Both the position numbers and the translations under genes were made by a program. The notes beneath the pieces were generated by a model. That model was not told the DNA's origin. It did no database searches and was given only the letters and a program-made list of their open reading frames with translations. From NCBI GenBank assembly GCA_030836665.1, contig JAUPLX010000079.1, forward strand, positions 1-14,627: a DNA stretch of 14,627 nucleotides, written 5' to 3'. Shown here one piece after another: positions 1 through 7,388 of this stretch (the first letter of the stretch is position 1; each line of letters starts with the position of its first letter). This DNA comes from Patescibacteria group bacterium (lineage in GTDB: Bacteria; Patescibacteriota; Gracilibacteria; BD1-5; UBA2023).

Positions 1-1
1 G

Positions 2-1762
2 GAAGTCGAGATTCCGGACATCCTCACGGTAAAGGAATTTTCCGACAAAATCGGCGTACCGCTCCCGAAGGTCATCGGAGAACTGATGAAGAACGGCATG
101 CTCGTCAATATCAACACGAAGATCGACTTCGACACCTGTTTCCTCATTTCCGAGGCTTTCCAGGTCAAGGTCAGCCGCGAGCGCAACGCGGACGTTTCCG
201 CGTCCTCGCTTCTCGAAGGGGACATCGTGGCGCTCCTGAAGAACGACGACGTCGAGAAAATGACCGAACGCGCCCCCGTCGTCTCCATCATGGGGCACGT
301 CGACCACGGAAAAACCTCCATCCTCGACTACATCCGCAAGACCCAAGTCGCTTCCGGGGAAGCCGGGGGAATTACCCAGAAAATCGGCGCCTACCAGGTC
401 GAGCGCAACGGCAAGAAGATCACCTTCCTCGATACTCCGGGGCACGAGGCGTTTTCCATCATGCGTTCCCGCGGGGCCCGTTTGACCGACGTCGCGGTCA
501 TCGTCATCGCGGCCGACGAAGGGATGAAACCGCAGACCATCGAATCCATCAACCACGCCAAGGAAGCCGACGTTCCGATGATCGTCGCCGTCAATAAGAT
601 GGACAAGCCGGGCGCCAATCTCGACCTCATCCGCGGACAGCTCGCCGAACAGGGGCTCCAACCGGAAGACTGGGGAGGCTCGACCGTCGTCGTTCCGGTA
701 TCGGCCCATACGGGTCTCGGTATCGAAACGCTCCTCGACATGATCGTCCTTTCGACGGACCTCATGGATTTGAAGGCCGTCTCCGACCGCCCCGCCGTAG
801 GTACCGTCATCGAATCCCACCTCGACCCGAGACTCGGTTCGCTCTCGACCGTCCTCATCAATGCCGGAACTCTCCATAAGGGCGACTACGTCGTTTGCGC
901 CAACGCGTACGGACGCATCCGCGCGCTCAAGGATTTCCGCGGCAAGAACGTCGACGAGGCAGGGGTTTCTGTTCCGGTGCAGGTCGTCGGAATGAGCACG
1001 GTCGTCGAAGGGGGTTCCATTCTCCAGGCCGTCGCCGATGCGGAAACCGCCGCCGCCAAAGCCCACGAATACGAACTTCTCAAAAGTACCAAGAGCGTCC
1101 GGAATTTCGAAAGCGCGTCGCTCGACATGCTGATGAACCGCATCAAATCCGGTTCCCTTAAGCAGCTTAAGATCGTTCTCAAGTGCGAATCCAACGGTTC
1201 CCTCGAAGCGCTCAAGCATGCCCTTGCCAAACTTTCCACCGACGAAACCAAAGTTACCTTCATCCACTCCGGCGTCGGTGACATCAACGATTCCGACGTG
1301 CTCATGGCGGGAACCTCGCAAGCCCTCCTCATCGGATACAACGTCTCGGTCAACCACCATGCGCGTTCCACTCTCGCGAATTCGAAGATCGAGTTCATCG
1401 ATAAGAAGGTCATTTACCACGTGATCGAAAAGGTCGAATCCATCATCACGGGCATGGTCGACGTACGGTACGACGACGTCGATCTCGGCGCCGGCATGGT
1501 CAAGGCCATCTTCTATACCGGAAAGGACAAGCTCATCATCGGTCTCGGAATCAAGTCCGGCAAGGCGGAGAACCGCGCGAAGGTCCGCGTCGTGCGCGAA
1601 GACCGCAAGGTCGGATCCGGAGAAGTGACCAATCTCAAGCAGGGGCCGCTCGACGTGAACGAAGTCGAAGAAGGCAACGATTGCGGTATCAGCTTCAAGG
1701 GAGACGTCAAAATCCAGGAAGGCGATCGCCTCGAATTCTATAAGATGGTCTTACGGAAGTAA
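2..1762 (+). CDS. infB: Translation initiation factor IF-2, 5' end missing
   Basis: IF-2 is the GTPase that brings initiator tRNA to the 30S subunit and promotes subunit joining. The reading frame is already open at base 2, so the gene starts before the window. The ATG at base 86 is internal: the codons before it continue the IF-2 N-domain. Of the 586 visible residues, the G domain shows GHVDHGKT (about 98-105), DTPGH (144-148) and NKMD (198-201). Domains II, III and the C-terminal initiator-tRNA-binding domain follow, ending in a typical stretch with GDRLEFYKM. IF-2 proteins are usually 600-900 residues, so only a short N-terminal part is lost. The stop is TAA. The next gene starts 21 bases later with no promoter visible between them. 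The usual partners nusA and rbfA are not downstream. Confidence 0.97.
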   Translation, partial: EVEIPDILTVKEFSDKIGVPLPKVIGELMKNGMLVNINTKIDFDTCFLISEAFQVKVSRERNADVSASSLLEGDIVALLKNDDVEKMTERAPVVSIMGHVDHGKTSILDYIRKTQVASGEAGGITQKIGAYQVERNGKKITFLDTPGHEAFSIMRSRGARLTDVAVIVIAADEGMKPQTIESINHAKEADVPMIVAVNKMDKPGANLDLIRGQLAEQGLQPEDWGGSTVVVPVSAHTGLGIETLLDMIVLSTDLMDLKAVSDRPAVGTVIESHLDPRLGSLSTVLINAGTLHKGDYVVCANAYGRIRALKDFRGKNVDEAGVSVPVQVVGMSTVVEGGSILQAVADAETAAAKAHEYELLKSTKSVRNFESASLDMLMNRIKSGSLKQLKIVLKCESNGSLEALKHALAKLSTDETKVTFIHSGVGDINDSDVLMAGTSQALLIGYNVSVNHHARSTLANSKIEFIDKKVIYHVIEKVESIITGMVDVRYDDVDLGAGMVKAIFYTGKDKLIIGLGIKSGKAENRAKVRVVREDRKVGSGEVTNLKQGPLDVNEVEEGNDCGISFKGDVKIQEGDRLEFYKMVLRK

Positions 1763-1783
1763 ATCTATCCTTATTTCATTCGT

Positions 1784-2191
1784 ATGCTCGAAGATATCGG
1801 ATTGTTCGCGGAACTTACGGCATCGGAAAGGAACACGCTCGGAATGTTCTGCCAAGAGCGGCCGCTCGAAAACGGGGAACTCCTCTTTTCGGAGGGTGAC
1901 GGAGCCACCGCGATGTATGTCGTGAAAGAGGGGTCCCTCAAAGTATACAAGGACCGTTCTACCGGTACTACCATCCTCGGATACGTGAACGCCGGAGAAA
2001 CGGTCGGGGAGATGGCGGTCTTCGGTCACGAGCCGAGGATTCGCATGGCGACCGTCCGTGCGGTGGAACCCACCAGGCTTCTCGTCATCGTCGACTATGC
2101 CATTATCGAGATTTCCCGAAAGCATCCGGAGCTCTACGCGAAGATTAACGCGATCATCCGGCGAAGGATGGAACAAAACTCCGGTAAGTAG
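1784..2191 (+). CDS. Stand-alone cyclic nucleotide-binding domain protein
   Basis: This 135-residue protein is a single cNMP-binding (CAP/Crp-type) beta-roll. The phosphate-binding cassette is recognisable at about residues 75-91 (GEMAVFGHEPRIRMATV), with the expected Gly-Glu at the start and Arg near the middle. A C-terminal helix (about 100-130) follows, but there is no helix-turn-helix, so it does not look like a DNA-binding Crp/Fnr regulator. No membrane segment, kinase or other effector domain is fused to it. It may sense a nucleotide and act through a partner, or may have lost ligand binding. The start is the first ATG after infB, 21 bases past that stop, so it is probably cotranscribed with infB. 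Stop is TAG. Domain call is firm; function is unknown. Confidence 0.8.
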   Translation: MLEDIGLFAELTASERNTLGMFCQERPLENGELLFSEGDGATAMYVVKEGSLKVYKDRSTGTTILGYVNAGETVGEMAVFGHEPRIRMATVRAVEPTRLLVIVDYAIIEISRKHPELYAKINAIIRRRMEQNSGK

Positions 2192-2228
2192 CATTGGGAA
2201 AGGCTTTCCGGCAACTTAAAAAATAAAT

Positions 2229-2256
2229 TTGATTGGGAATCTTTTTTCCATACAAT
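2229..2256 (+). promoter_or_regulatory. Probable sigma70-type promoter for infA cluster
   Basis: A -35 like TTGATT (2229-2234) and a -10 like TACAAT (2251-2256) are separated by 16 bases. An A/T-rich stretch lies just upstream, like an UP element. Transcription would start near 2263, about 43 bases before infA. It lies in the gap after the cNMP-binding gene and probably drives the ribosomal protein cluster. Confidence 0.6.
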
Positions 2257-2272
2257 ACGCTGGCTTTCTTTT

Positions 2273-2288
2273 ACGTACGGCCGTACGT
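2273..2288. promoter_or_regulatory. Perfect 16-bp palindrome in the infA leader
   Basis: ACGTACGGCCGTACGT is its own reverse complement. It sits about 10-25 bases after the predicted transcription start of infA and 17 bases before the start codon. It could be an operator for a dimeric repressor. As RNA it could form a 6-bp stem with a GGCC loop. No function can be assigned from sequence. Confidence 0.5.
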
Positions 2289-2305
2289 TACCCCGCACTT
2301 TCCCC

Positions 2306-2533
2306 ATGTCGAAAGAGGATAAGATAGAAGTGGAGGGGGTCATAGTGAAGACCCTTCCATGAGCTATTTTCGAAGTTAAAATTCCGGAAGAATTCGGCGG
2401 ATATACCATCCATGCCTACATTTCCGGAAAAATGCGCAAGCATTTCATCAACCTCATCGAGGGGGATACCGTGCTCGTCGAGCTTACGCCCTATGACCTT
2501 TCGAAGGGTCGAATAGTCTTTCGGAAGAAATAA
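2306..2533 (+). CDS. infA: Translation initiation factor IF-1 with in-frame UGA (Gly)
   Basis: IF-1 is a small OB-fold protein that binds the 30S A site and helps IF-2 and IF-3 during initiation. The frame gives 75 residues from ATG 2306 to TAA 2533, interrupted only by TGA at 2360-2362 (codon 19). Around it the protein reads MSKEDKIEVEGVIVKTLP, then UGA, then AIFEVKIPEEFGGY. Later HAYISGKMRKHFI and GDTVLVELTPYDLSKGRI match IF-1 closely. E. coli IF-1 has Asn at the UGA position (TLPNTMF); Gly fits this turn and Trp would not. Length matches the family (about 72). A standard-code gene finder would miss or truncate this gene. It leads the cluster with rpmJ 11 bases downstream, as in many bacteria, but without the usual secY-adk-map upstream. 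Confidence 0.95.
2360..2362 (+). other. Recoded UGA codon (Gly) in infA
   Basis: TGA lies in frame at codon 19 of infA, with IF-1 conservation on both sides and no frame change. The surrounding residues TLP and AIFEV align with the IF-1 beta-strand pair. Reading it as Gly agrees with code 25 and with the four UGA codons of the pseudopilin gene. Confidence 0.9.
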
Positions 2534-2544
2534 CCCAACTACCT

Positions 2545-2658
2545 ATGAAAGTCCGTCCGTCCGTGAAGAAAATCTGCGAGAAATGCGCCGTCGTCATCCG
2601 CAAAGGAGTCGTCCGCGTAATCTGCGAGAATCCCAAGCACAAACAACGCCAAGGCTAA
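2545..2658 (+). CDS. rpmJ: Ribosomal protein bL36
   Basis: This 37-residue protein is a zinc-ribbon component of the large subunit. The sequence starts MKVRPSVKKICEKC and keeps the zinc ligands Cys11, Cys14, Cys27 and His32, so it is the zinc-binding (C+) form. Length is exactly that of the family. It begins 11 bases after infA, the classic infA-rpmJ-rpsM-rpsK order. Stop is TAA. Confidence 0.96.
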   Translation: MKVRPSVKKICEKCAVVIRKGVVRVICENPKHKQRQG

Positions 2659-2664
2659 TAAGCG

Positions 2665-2699
2665 AACGCCGCCCCCTGGAACGGGGCGGAGTTCCCGTT
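2665..2699 (+). promoter_or_regulatory. Alternative hairpins before rpsM (attenuator-like)
   Basis: Two mutually exclusive hairpins fit in the rpmJ-rpsM gap. One pairs CCGCCCC (2669-2675) with GGGGCGG (2683-2689), extended by AAC (2665-2667) with GTT (2691-2693) across one mismatch. The other pairs AACGGG (2680-2685) with CCCGTT (2694-2699), extendable by G-U pairs, and runs into TTAATTT, like a weak terminator. This could tune expression of the S13-S11-S4-alpha genes. Neither fold has been tested. Confidence 0.4.
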
Positions 2700-2727
2700 T
2701 TAATTTCCGTTCCTTTTCCGAATTCTT

Positions 2728-3093
2728 ATGGCACGTATCGCCGGAGTCAACCTTCCCAACGGGAAGCACGTAGAAATCGCGCTTACCTACATCTACGGCG
2801 TTGGCCGTACCCTTTCGAGCAACGTTCTCACCAAACTGAACATCGAAAAGAACCGCAAGATTGACGACGTTACCGAAGCGGAACTCGACCTCATCCGTGA
2901 AGAGCTTAAGAATTACCTCATCGAAGGCGATCTCCGTCGTGAAGTCTCAGGAAACATCAAGATGCTCCAGGACATCAACTGCTACCGCGGACAGCGCCAC
3001 AAGAAGCGCCTTCCGGTACGCGGACAGCGCACCAAGACGAACGCCCGCACCCGCAAGGGCAAGGCCGTCGCGATTGCCGGTAAGAAGAAATAG
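2728..3093 (+). CDS. rpsM: Ribosomal protein uS13
   Basis: S13 sits in the head of the small subunit and contacts the P-site tRNA and the large subunit. The 121 residues start MARIAGVNLPNGKHVEIALTYI and include the helix-two-turn-helix region with YGVGRTLS. They end in the conserved basic tail with RGQRTKTNARTRKGK. Length is typical. The start has no Shine-Dalgarno; the leader is pyrimidine-rich (TTCCTTTTCC). First gene of an alpha-operon-type group rpsM-rpsK-rpsD-rpoA-rplQ. Stop is TAG. Confidence 0.98.
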   Translation: MARIAGVNLPNGKHVEIALTYIYGVGRTLSSNVLTKLNIEKNRKIDDVTEAELDLIREELKNYLIEGDLRREVSGNIKMLQDINCYRGQRHKKRLPVRGQRTKTNARTRKGKAVAIAGKKK

Positions 3094-3120
3094 TCCCTCC
3101 GATATTTTCCCAGTCCTCAT

Positions 3121-3510
3121 ATGGCAAAAGTTCTCAAGCGCTCCAAGAAGACCCGCAAGAATGTCGCGGAAGGAGTCGTCCACATCACCGCAACCCTCAA
3201 CAACACCCACGTCGTCGTGGCCGACAAGGACGGAAACGTCCTCACTTGGGCTACCGGCGGAAGCTCCGGCTTCAAGGGCGCTCGCGAAGCGACCCCGTAC
3301 GCCGCCCAGATCACGAGCGAAAACGCCGTGAACAAAGCGAAAACCCTCCACGGGCTCGAAAAGGCCGTGGTATACGTCAAGGGCATCGGTTCCGGTCGCG
3401 AACAGGCGATTCGCGGAGTCATCGGCTCCGGCGTAGACCTCCTCGCCATCTTCGACATCACCCCGGTTCCGCATAACGGATGCCGCAAGAAGAAGGTTCG
3501 CTCCCTCTAA
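3121..3510 (+). CDS. rpsK: Ribosomal protein uS11
   Basis: S11 lies on the small-subunit platform near the Shine-Dalgarno helix. The 129 residues show GVVHITATLNNTHVVVAD and the family signature TPYAAQ, then GSGREQAIR and the C-terminal DITPVPHNGCRKKKVR. Length is typical. It follows rpsM by 27 bases, with a C/T-rich leader and no Shine-Dalgarno. Stop is TAA. Confidence 0.98.
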   Translation: MAKVLKRSKKTRKNVAEGVVHITATLNNTHVVVADKDGNVLTWATGGSSGFKGAREATPYAAQITSENAVNKAKTLHGLEKAVVYVKGIGSGREQAIRGVIGSGVDLLAIFDITPVPHNGCRKKKVRSL

Positions 3511-3550
3511 GAGTCCCCGTTCCAACTTACCTTAAAGCCCAAGAATCCCC

Positions 3551-4177
3551 ATGCGTTACACCGGACCGAAAACCAAGCTTTGCCGAAGAGAAGGTATCAA
3601 CCTCTTCGGATCGGAAAAATACGATCTTTCCCAGAACCACCGCAAGCCCCTCACTTCCCGTTTCGGGAAGACCTCCGGGTTCGGCCTCCAGCTCCGCAAG
3701 AAGCAGGCTGCCAAGCGCATGTTCGGCCTGACCGAACGCCAGTTTTCGAACTACTACAAGAAGGCGGTTCGCATGGACGGAGTCCTGGGTGAGAACATGC
3801 TCTCCCTTCTCGAACGCCGCCTCGACAACGTCGTATTCAAAGCGAACTTCGCCCGCACCATCATGCAGGGGCGCCAATTCGTCGGACATGCCCATCTCCT
3901 CGTCAACGGCAAGAAGGTGAACATCCCGTCCTACGCCGTATCGGTAGGGGACGTCATCTCCATCCGCGAAAAGCTCAAAGAATCGCCCGTCTACAAGACG
4001 CTCGTCCTCGAACTCGAAGAATTCGTCAAGACCAACGCCAACGGAACCGTTTCCGCGGCAAAATGGCTCGAAGTGGATTCCAAGAAACTTACCATCACGG
4101 TAAAGTCCCTCCCGTCCAAAGAAGACTTCGACCAGGTCATCGACGTACAGAAAATCATCGAATTCTACTCGAAGTAA
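3551..4177 (+). CDS. rpsD: Ribosomal protein uS4
   Basis: S4 is a primary 16S rRNA-binding protein that nucleates small-subunit assembly; in many bacteria it represses the alpha operon. The 208 residues start MRYTGPKTKLCRREG, contain the S4 RNA-binding domain (LLERRLDNVVFKANFA, then GHAHLLVNGKKVNIPSY), and end IIEFYSK. Only one Cys is present near the N-terminus, so this is the zinc-free (C-) type. Stop is TAA; rpoA starts 34 bases later. Confidence 0.98.
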   Translation: MRYTGPKTKLCRREGINLFGSEKYDLSQNHRKPLTSRFGKTSGFGLQLRKKQAAKRMFGLTERQFSNYYKKAVRMDGVLGENMLSLLERRLDNVVFKANFARTIMQGRQFVGHAHLLVNGKKVNIPSYAVSVGDVISIREKLKESPVYKTLVLELEEFVKTNANGTVSAAKWLEVDSKKLTITVKSLPSKEDFDQVIDVQKIIEFYSK

Positions 4178-4211
4178 TCGGCCCCGAATTCCTAACCGTC
4201 CTCCCCGAGCT

Positions 4212-5192
4212 ATGCACATTATCCATAACACGATCGGCGTTCCTAAGATCGTCCAGGAAAAAATTTCCGAACACGAGGCGCGCTTCGTCGTCGGACCGCT
4301 TCCGAGCGGATACGGCGTCACCGTAGGCAACAGCCTTCGCCGCGTTATGCTCTCGAGCATTCCCGGATGCCGCGTAACTGGAGTGAAGATCAAGGGCATC
4401 AGCCACGAATACGAAACGATTCCGGGTATCAAGGAAAGCGTTCTCGACATTCTTCTCAACCTCAAGAGCCTCGTCGTTTCCAAGCCGGATTCCGGTGCGG
4501 AATGGATTCACCTCGTGAAGAACAAGGCCGGAAAGGTTACCGCCGCCGACATCAAGTGCTCCTCGTCGATCAAGATCCACAATCCGGATCTCCACATCAC
4601 CGAAATCGACCGCGACGGATTCGTCCTCGACCTCTCCATCCGCATCGAAAAGCACGTCGGATACCTCTCGGTAGAAGAACTCAAGGAACGCGAAGAAGAC
4701 GTGAACGTCCTCATCGTCGACGCGAACTTCTCCCCGGTCCGCAACGTGAAGTACGAAGTGAAGAACCTCCGTTTCGGAGAAATGACCAACCTCGACTCCC
4801 TCGAGCTCACCGTTCTCACCAACGGCGTCATGGGACCTCAGGACGTCCTCCGTTTCTCGGGCGACATGCTCACCTCCTACTTCCGCCTCTTCAACGAAGA
4901 AGGGCTCCAGATTGAAGGCGAGTTCATCGGCGACATCAAGGAAATCATCGAAAAGGAGAAGCTCGAAATCAAGAGCGAACTCGAAAAAGAAACCTACACC
5001 CCGATCGAGATCATGGGCCTCTCGCCCCGCACCTTGAACGCTCTCGTCAACGGAGAAATCCTCTCCATCGAGCAGCTTACCAAGTGCACCGAGGCCAAAC
5101 TCTCTTCCATTAAGGGATTCGGAAAGAAGGCGATGACCGAAGTACGCGACGCGCTCAAAGAACGCGGTCTCAAGCTCCTCGGCGACGACTAA
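4212..5192 (+). CDS. rpoA: RNA polymerase subunit alpha
   Basis: Alpha dimerises to start assembly of RNA polymerase, and its C-terminal domain binds UP elements and activators. The 326 residues carry the N-terminal dimerisation domain (about 1-230) with VGPLPSGYGVTVGNSLRRVM near the N-terminus. A linker follows, then a complete C-terminal domain (about 260-326) with LSPRTLNALVNGEILSIEQL and IKGFGKKAMTEVRDAL. Length is normal. Placement after rpsD and before rplQ is the conserved alpha-operon order. Stop is TAA. Confidence 0.98.
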   Translation: MHIIHNTIGVPKIVQEKISEHEARFVVGPLPSGYGVTVGNSLRRVMLSSIPGCRVTGVKIKGISHEYETIPGIKESVLDILLNLKSLVVSKPDSGAEWIHLVKNKAGKVTAADIKCSSSIKIHNPDLHITEIDRDGFVLDLSIRIEKHVGYLSVEELKEREEDVNVLIVDANFSPVRNVKYEVKNLRFGEMTNLDSLELTVLTNGVMGPQDVLRFSGDMLTSYFRLFNEEGLQIEGEFIGDIKEIIEKEKLEIKSELEKETYTPIEIMGLSPRTLNALVNGEILSIEQLTKCTEAKLSSIKGFGKKAMTEVRDALKERGLKLLGDD

Positions 5193-5231
5193 AGAGGTAC
5201 AGATTTTCCCCTATTTTCCAGAAAACAGACT

Positions 5232-5594
5232 ATGCGCCACCGCATGAAAAAGTTCGGTCACTTCAAAAAGAAGGACCGCGACCACCGCGATTCCATGATT
5301 CGCAACCTCCTCACGAGCTTCTTCCTCCACAGCTCGGTCGTTACTACCGAAAAGCGCGCGCTTGCCATTACCGGCATGATCGACAAGCTCATCAACGTAG
5401 CGAACGAAGAGAACCAGCTCAACGCCATCCGCGAAGTAGGCTCCGTCCTCTTCACGAAGGAATCGAGCGTTCTCCTCTTCGAACGCGCCGCGAAATTCAA
5501 GGACCGCAAGTCCGGTTTTTCCCGCATTACCCCGATCAAGTACCGTGATGGCGACAGCGCTAAAATCGTAAAGATCGAACTCGTCGAAGCGTAA
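5232..5594 (+). CDS. rplQ: Ribosomal protein bL17
   Basis: L17 is a large-subunit protein near the peptide exit tunnel. The 120 residues start MRHRMKKFGHFKKKDRDHRD and continue with the family pattern of a conserved Leu-Thr-Ser-hydrophobic helix (MIRNLLTSFFLHSSVVTTEK) and a C-terminal strand-rich part ending in KIVKIELVEA. It starts 39 bases after rpoA as the last gene of the alpha-operon-type group. Stop is TAA. Confidence 0.97.
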   Translation: MRHRMKKFGHFKKKDRDHRDSMIRNLLTSFFLHSSVVTTEKRALAITGMIDKLINVANEENQLNAIREVGSVLFTKESSVLLFERAAKFKDRKSGFSRITPIKYRDGDSAKIVKIELVEA

Positions 5595-5618
5595 TTTTGC
5601 CAAACTAACGAAAGAATC

Positions 5619-6050
5619 ATGAAAACCCTCATGCCGAAGCAGATCGTCGGACAAGACCGCAAGTGGTACGTCATCGACGCCGAAGGCCAGAACCTCGGAA
5701 AGCTCGCTACCCGCGTAGCGGTCCTTTTGAAGGGCAAAGACCGCGTGGACTTCGCTCCCCACGTCGATAACGGATCCTACGTCATCGTCCTCAATGCCGG
5801 CAAGGTCGCCGTTTCCGGAAACAAGGAAGAACAGAAGGTTTACCGCACCCACTCCGGGTACATGGGTTCCCTCAAGGAAATCACCTTGGGCAAGCTCCGC
5901 GCGAAGAAGCCGCTCGAAATCGTCCGCCACGCCGTATTCGGCATGCTTCCGAAAAACCGTCTCCGCGACGGCATGATGCTTCGCATGAAGCTCGAAACCG
6001 GAAACGCCCACGGCTACGAAGCCCAGAAGCCCGAAACCATTTCCGTATAA
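5619..6050 (+). CDS. rplM: Ribosomal protein uL13
   Basis: L13 is an early-assembly protein of the large subunit. The 143 residues contain WYVIDAEGQNLGKLATRVA, then VIVLNAGKVAVSGNKEEQKV, YRTHSGYMGSL and VFGMLPKNRLRDGM, all typical of the family. The rplQ-rplM-rpsI order is common in Gram-positive bacteria and CPR. It begins 24 bases after rplQ and 17 bases before rpsI. Stop is TAA. Confidence 0.98.
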   Translation: MKTLMPKQIVGQDRKWYVIDAEGQNLGKLATRVAVLLKGKDRVDFAPHVDNGSYVIVLNAGKVAVSGNKEEQKVYRTHSGYMGSLKEITLGKLRAKKPLEIVRHAVFGMLPKNRLRDGMMLRMKLETGNAHGYEAQKPETISV

Positions 6051-6067
6051 TTTTAGAACCCCCGAGT

Positions 6068-6466
6068 ATGTCCGCCGCAAGCAAGTACTTCTACGCCGTT
6101 GGCCGTCGCAAGACCGCCGTCGCCCAGGTCCGCTTCTTCACCGAAGCCGGGCAGTCCTTCATTAACGGAAAGGCTTTCGACCAGTACGTCGGCCGCAGCG
6201 ATCTCTTCACGGTACTCTTCGCTCCGATTAAGCTCGCTTCCATGCAGGATAAGGCCCGCTTCGAAGTCAGCGTTTCCGGAGGCGGCGAATCCGCCCAGGT
6301 CGAAGCGATTCGCCACGGACTTTCCCGCGCGCTCGTTCTCGCTTCCGCGGACTTGAAGAAGGTGCTTCGCGGCGCAGGATTCCTTACTCGCGACTCCCGT
6401 ATCGTAGAACGTAAGAAGCCGGGTCTCCACAAGGCGCGCAAGGCTTCCCAATGGTCCAAGCGTTAA
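6068..6466 (+). CDS. rpsI: Ribosomal protein uS9
   Basis: S9 is a small-subunit head protein whose C-terminal tail touches the P-site tRNA anticodon loop. The 132 residues contain YFYAVGRRKTAVAQVRFF, the GGGESAQVEAIRHGLSRAL core, and the tail KARKASQWSKR, which ends in the expected SKR. It follows rplM by 17 bases, its normal partner. Stop is TAA. Confidence 0.98.
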   Translation: MSAASKYFYAVGRRKTAVAQVRFFTEAGQSFINGKAFDQYVGRSDLFTVLFAPIKLASMQDKARFEVSVSGGGESAQVEAIRHGLSRALVLASADLKKVLRGAGFLTRDSRIVERKKPGLHKARKASQWSKR

Positions 6467-6490
6467 TTCCCGTTTCTTTCCCACCAAGCC

Positions 6491-6910
6491 ATGCCTACCA
6501 TCAATCAGCTCGTCCGCGCTCCGCGGAAGGACAAGACTCGAAAGAGCAAGTCCCCGGCTCTCCAGTTCATCAAGAACACCATCAAGCGCGAAACCCGCGA
6601 GCTCAACGCTCCCCAGAAGCGCGGCGTTTGCACCAAGGTCTACACCATGACCCCGAAAAAGCCGAACTCCGCTCTCCGAAAGGTCGCGAAGGTTCGTCTC
6701 ACGAACGGGTACGAAGTCATCTGCTACATCGGCGGCGAAGGGCACAACCTCCAGGAACACTCCGTCGTTCTCGTTCGCGGAGGCCGCGTCAAGGACCTTC
6801 CGGGCGTACGCTACCACATCGTTCGCGGCGTTCTCGACACCCAGGGCGTCGACAAACGCGGACAGAGCCGCTCGCTTTACGGAGCGAAGCGTCCCAAGGC
6901 TAAGAAATAA
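6491..6910 (+). CDS. rpsL: Ribosomal protein uS12
   Basis: S12 lies at the decoding centre and affects fidelity. The 139 residues start MPTINQLVRAPRKDKTRKSK and contain KRGVCTKVYTMTPKKPNSAL and VRGGRVKDLPGVRYHIVRG. Both lysines that line the decoding site and give streptomycin resistance when mutated (in TPKKPNS and GRVKDLP) are present. Compared with E. coli S12 (124 residues) there is an insertion of about 15 residues after SPALQ, similar to the longer Bacillus form (138). Stop is TAA; rpsG follows after 25 bases. Confidence 0.98.
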   Translation: MPTINQLVRAPRKDKTRKSKSPALQFIKNTIKRETRELNAPQKRGVCTKVYTMTPKKPNSALRKVAKVRLTNGYEVICYIGGEGHNLQEHSVVLVRGGRVKDLPGVRYHIVRGVLDTQGVDKRGQSRSLYGAKRPKAKK

Positions 6911-6935
6911 GCCGAACTAACCAACTATCCCATCC

Positions 6936-7388
6936 ATGAGCACGAAAGGAACCGTTGCCCTCAACCTTCGTAACGAACGTCTCGCGAAGTTCGTGAACTA
7001 CGTTATGAAAGAAGGCAAGAAATACCTCGCGATGAAGATCGTCTCGAACGCGTTCGAGGTAATCAAGTCCAAGGGACACGCGAATCCGGAAGAAGTCTTC
7101 GACAAGGCCCTCGAAAACGTCATGCCGAAGATCGAAGTCCGCCCCAAGCGCGTCGGAGGATCCATTTACCAGGTCCCCCAGGAAGTGAAGCCGAAGCGCC
7201 AAATGGCTCTTGCGGTACGCTGGATTCTCGCTTCCGCCCGCGCGAAGAGCGGATCGGAATTCCACAATTTCCTCGCTACCGAACTCATCGAAGCGTCCCA
7301 GGAAACCGGAAACGCCGTAAAGAAGAAGCTCGAAGTGTATAAGATGGCTGAAGCGAACAAAGCCTTTGCCCGCTTCGCGAACCGATAG
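6936..7388 (+). CDS. rpsG: Ribosomal protein uS7
   Basis: S7 is the primary assembly protein of the small-subunit head, near the E site. The 150 residues include LAKFVNYVMKEGKKYLAMKI, the KIEVRPKRVGGSIYQVP segment, MALAVRWILASAR, and a C-terminal helix with YKMAEANKAFARF. It is slightly shorter than E. coli S7. The stop TAG lies in the loop of a hairpin (7376-7395). fusA, the usual next gene, is absent; rpmA follows after 155 bases. Confidence 0.98.
   Translation: MSTKGTVALNLRNERLAKFVNYVMKEGKKYLAMKIVSNAFEVIKSKGHANPEEVFDKALENVMPKIEVRPKRVGGSIYQVPQEVKPKRQMALAVRWILASARAKSGSEFHNFLATELIEASQETGNAVKKKLEVYKMAEANKAFARFANR

Noticed and set aside
2360..2362. UGA read as Trp (code 4) or as selenocysteine
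   Set aside because: The IF-1 position favours a small turn residue, TGG is used for Trp elsewhere, and IF-1 is not a selenoprotein; the four pseudopilin contexts also suit Gly.
3527..4483. Long minus-strand frames opposite rpsD/rpoA, rplQ/rplM and rpsI/rpsL
   Set aside because: All lie against well-identified ribosomal genes and show the same composition bias; none has a recognisable domain.
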